From contig JAUVKN010000075.1 of the NCBI GenBank assembly GCA_030596245.1, positions 1 through 14,321 on the forward strand: a DNA stretch of 14,321 bases, given 5' to 3'. The translations under genes were made by a program, and so were the position numbers. Under the pieces are notes generated by a model. It saw nothing but the letters and a program-made list of their open reading frames with translations, did no database searches and was not told the DNA's origin. Shown here in pieces: positions 14,231 through 14,321 of this stretch (within the stretch, counting starts at the first letter, position 1; each line of letters opens with the position of its first letter). The DNA is from Bacteroidia bacterium (GTDB taxonomy: Bacteria; Bacteroidota; Bacteroidia; Bacteroidales; GCA-2748055).

Positions 14231-14321
14231 GTGTAGATCTCGGTGGCCGGACTGGCAAGGGATGTGGGGGGGTCGGGGGGCGTGGGGGGGGGTGGTGGGG
14301 CGGGGGGGGGCGTGGGGGGGG
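14231..14321. other. Sequencing adapter remnant and poly-G tail (assembly artefact)
   Basis: GTGTAGATCTCGGTGG at 14231-14246 equals the first 16 bases of the reverse complement of the Illumina P5 oligonucleotide, starting exactly at its boundary. The next bases diverge from the adapter, with many substitutions to G. From about 14266 to the end the sequence is almost only G with scattered T, C and A, as expected from no-signal cycles in two-colour chemistry. I treat this as non-biological. Confidence 0.85.

Noticed and set aside
14266..14321. G-quadruplex or GC-rich regulatory element at the right end
   Set aside because: The poly-G follows an adapter match and resembles no-signal base calls, so it is not treated as genomic.

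Overview
The window looks like a contig end from a member of the Bacteroidota that has a type IX secretion system (T9SS). The evidence is a PorP/SprF-family outer-membrane protein, a giant cell-surface protein ending in a type B T9SS C-terminal signal, a DUF4783 protein next to nadC, signal peptides ending in (A/S)Q, and few clear Shine-Dalgarno sites. No rRNA, tRNA, CRISPR array, insertion sequence or phage gene is visible. Base composition and coding style are even throughout, except in the last ~90 bases.

Left part (1-2900), housekeeping genes. The 3' end of valS (valyl-tRNA synthetase) enters from the left edge on the plus strand. It converges with a minus-strand pair, a small exported DUF4783 protein followed by nadC (NAD biosynthesis), which overlap by 23 bp. 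A ~100-bp divergent intergenic region separates that pair from plus-strand rlmH (23S rRNA methyltransferase).

Middle (2904-6608). Nine bases after rlmH begins a very large (about 1234 aa) NtrY-like sensor histidine kinase. It has about 12 membrane segments, three separate periplasmic regions, a HAMP domain and an intact kinase core. No response regulator is in the window.

Right part (6712-13425), a three-gene surface module in a tight operon (gaps of 6 and 3 nt). (i) A ~1457-aa exported protein with an N-terminal domain, a strongly glycine-rich region, six tandem Ig-like repeats, further Ig-like domains and a type B T9SS signal. (ii) A PorP/SprF-like outer-membrane protein. (iii) An exported PD40 (beta-propeller) plus PKD protein without an OmpA domain. 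Known biology says SprF-like proteins serve type B substrates, so the inferred job of the module is export, anchoring or display of the giant protein. This is the best candidate for an undescribed system here.

Right edge (13426-14321). After a ~106-bp gap holding a perfect 9-9-9 inverted repeat comes a secreted protein of unknown function. Its reading frame is interrupted at 14231, where the sequence becomes identical for 16 bases to the complement of the Illumina P5 adapter and then decays into poly-G. I judge everything from 14231 on to be a sequencing or assembly artefact, so the apparent TAG stop is not the gene's own end.
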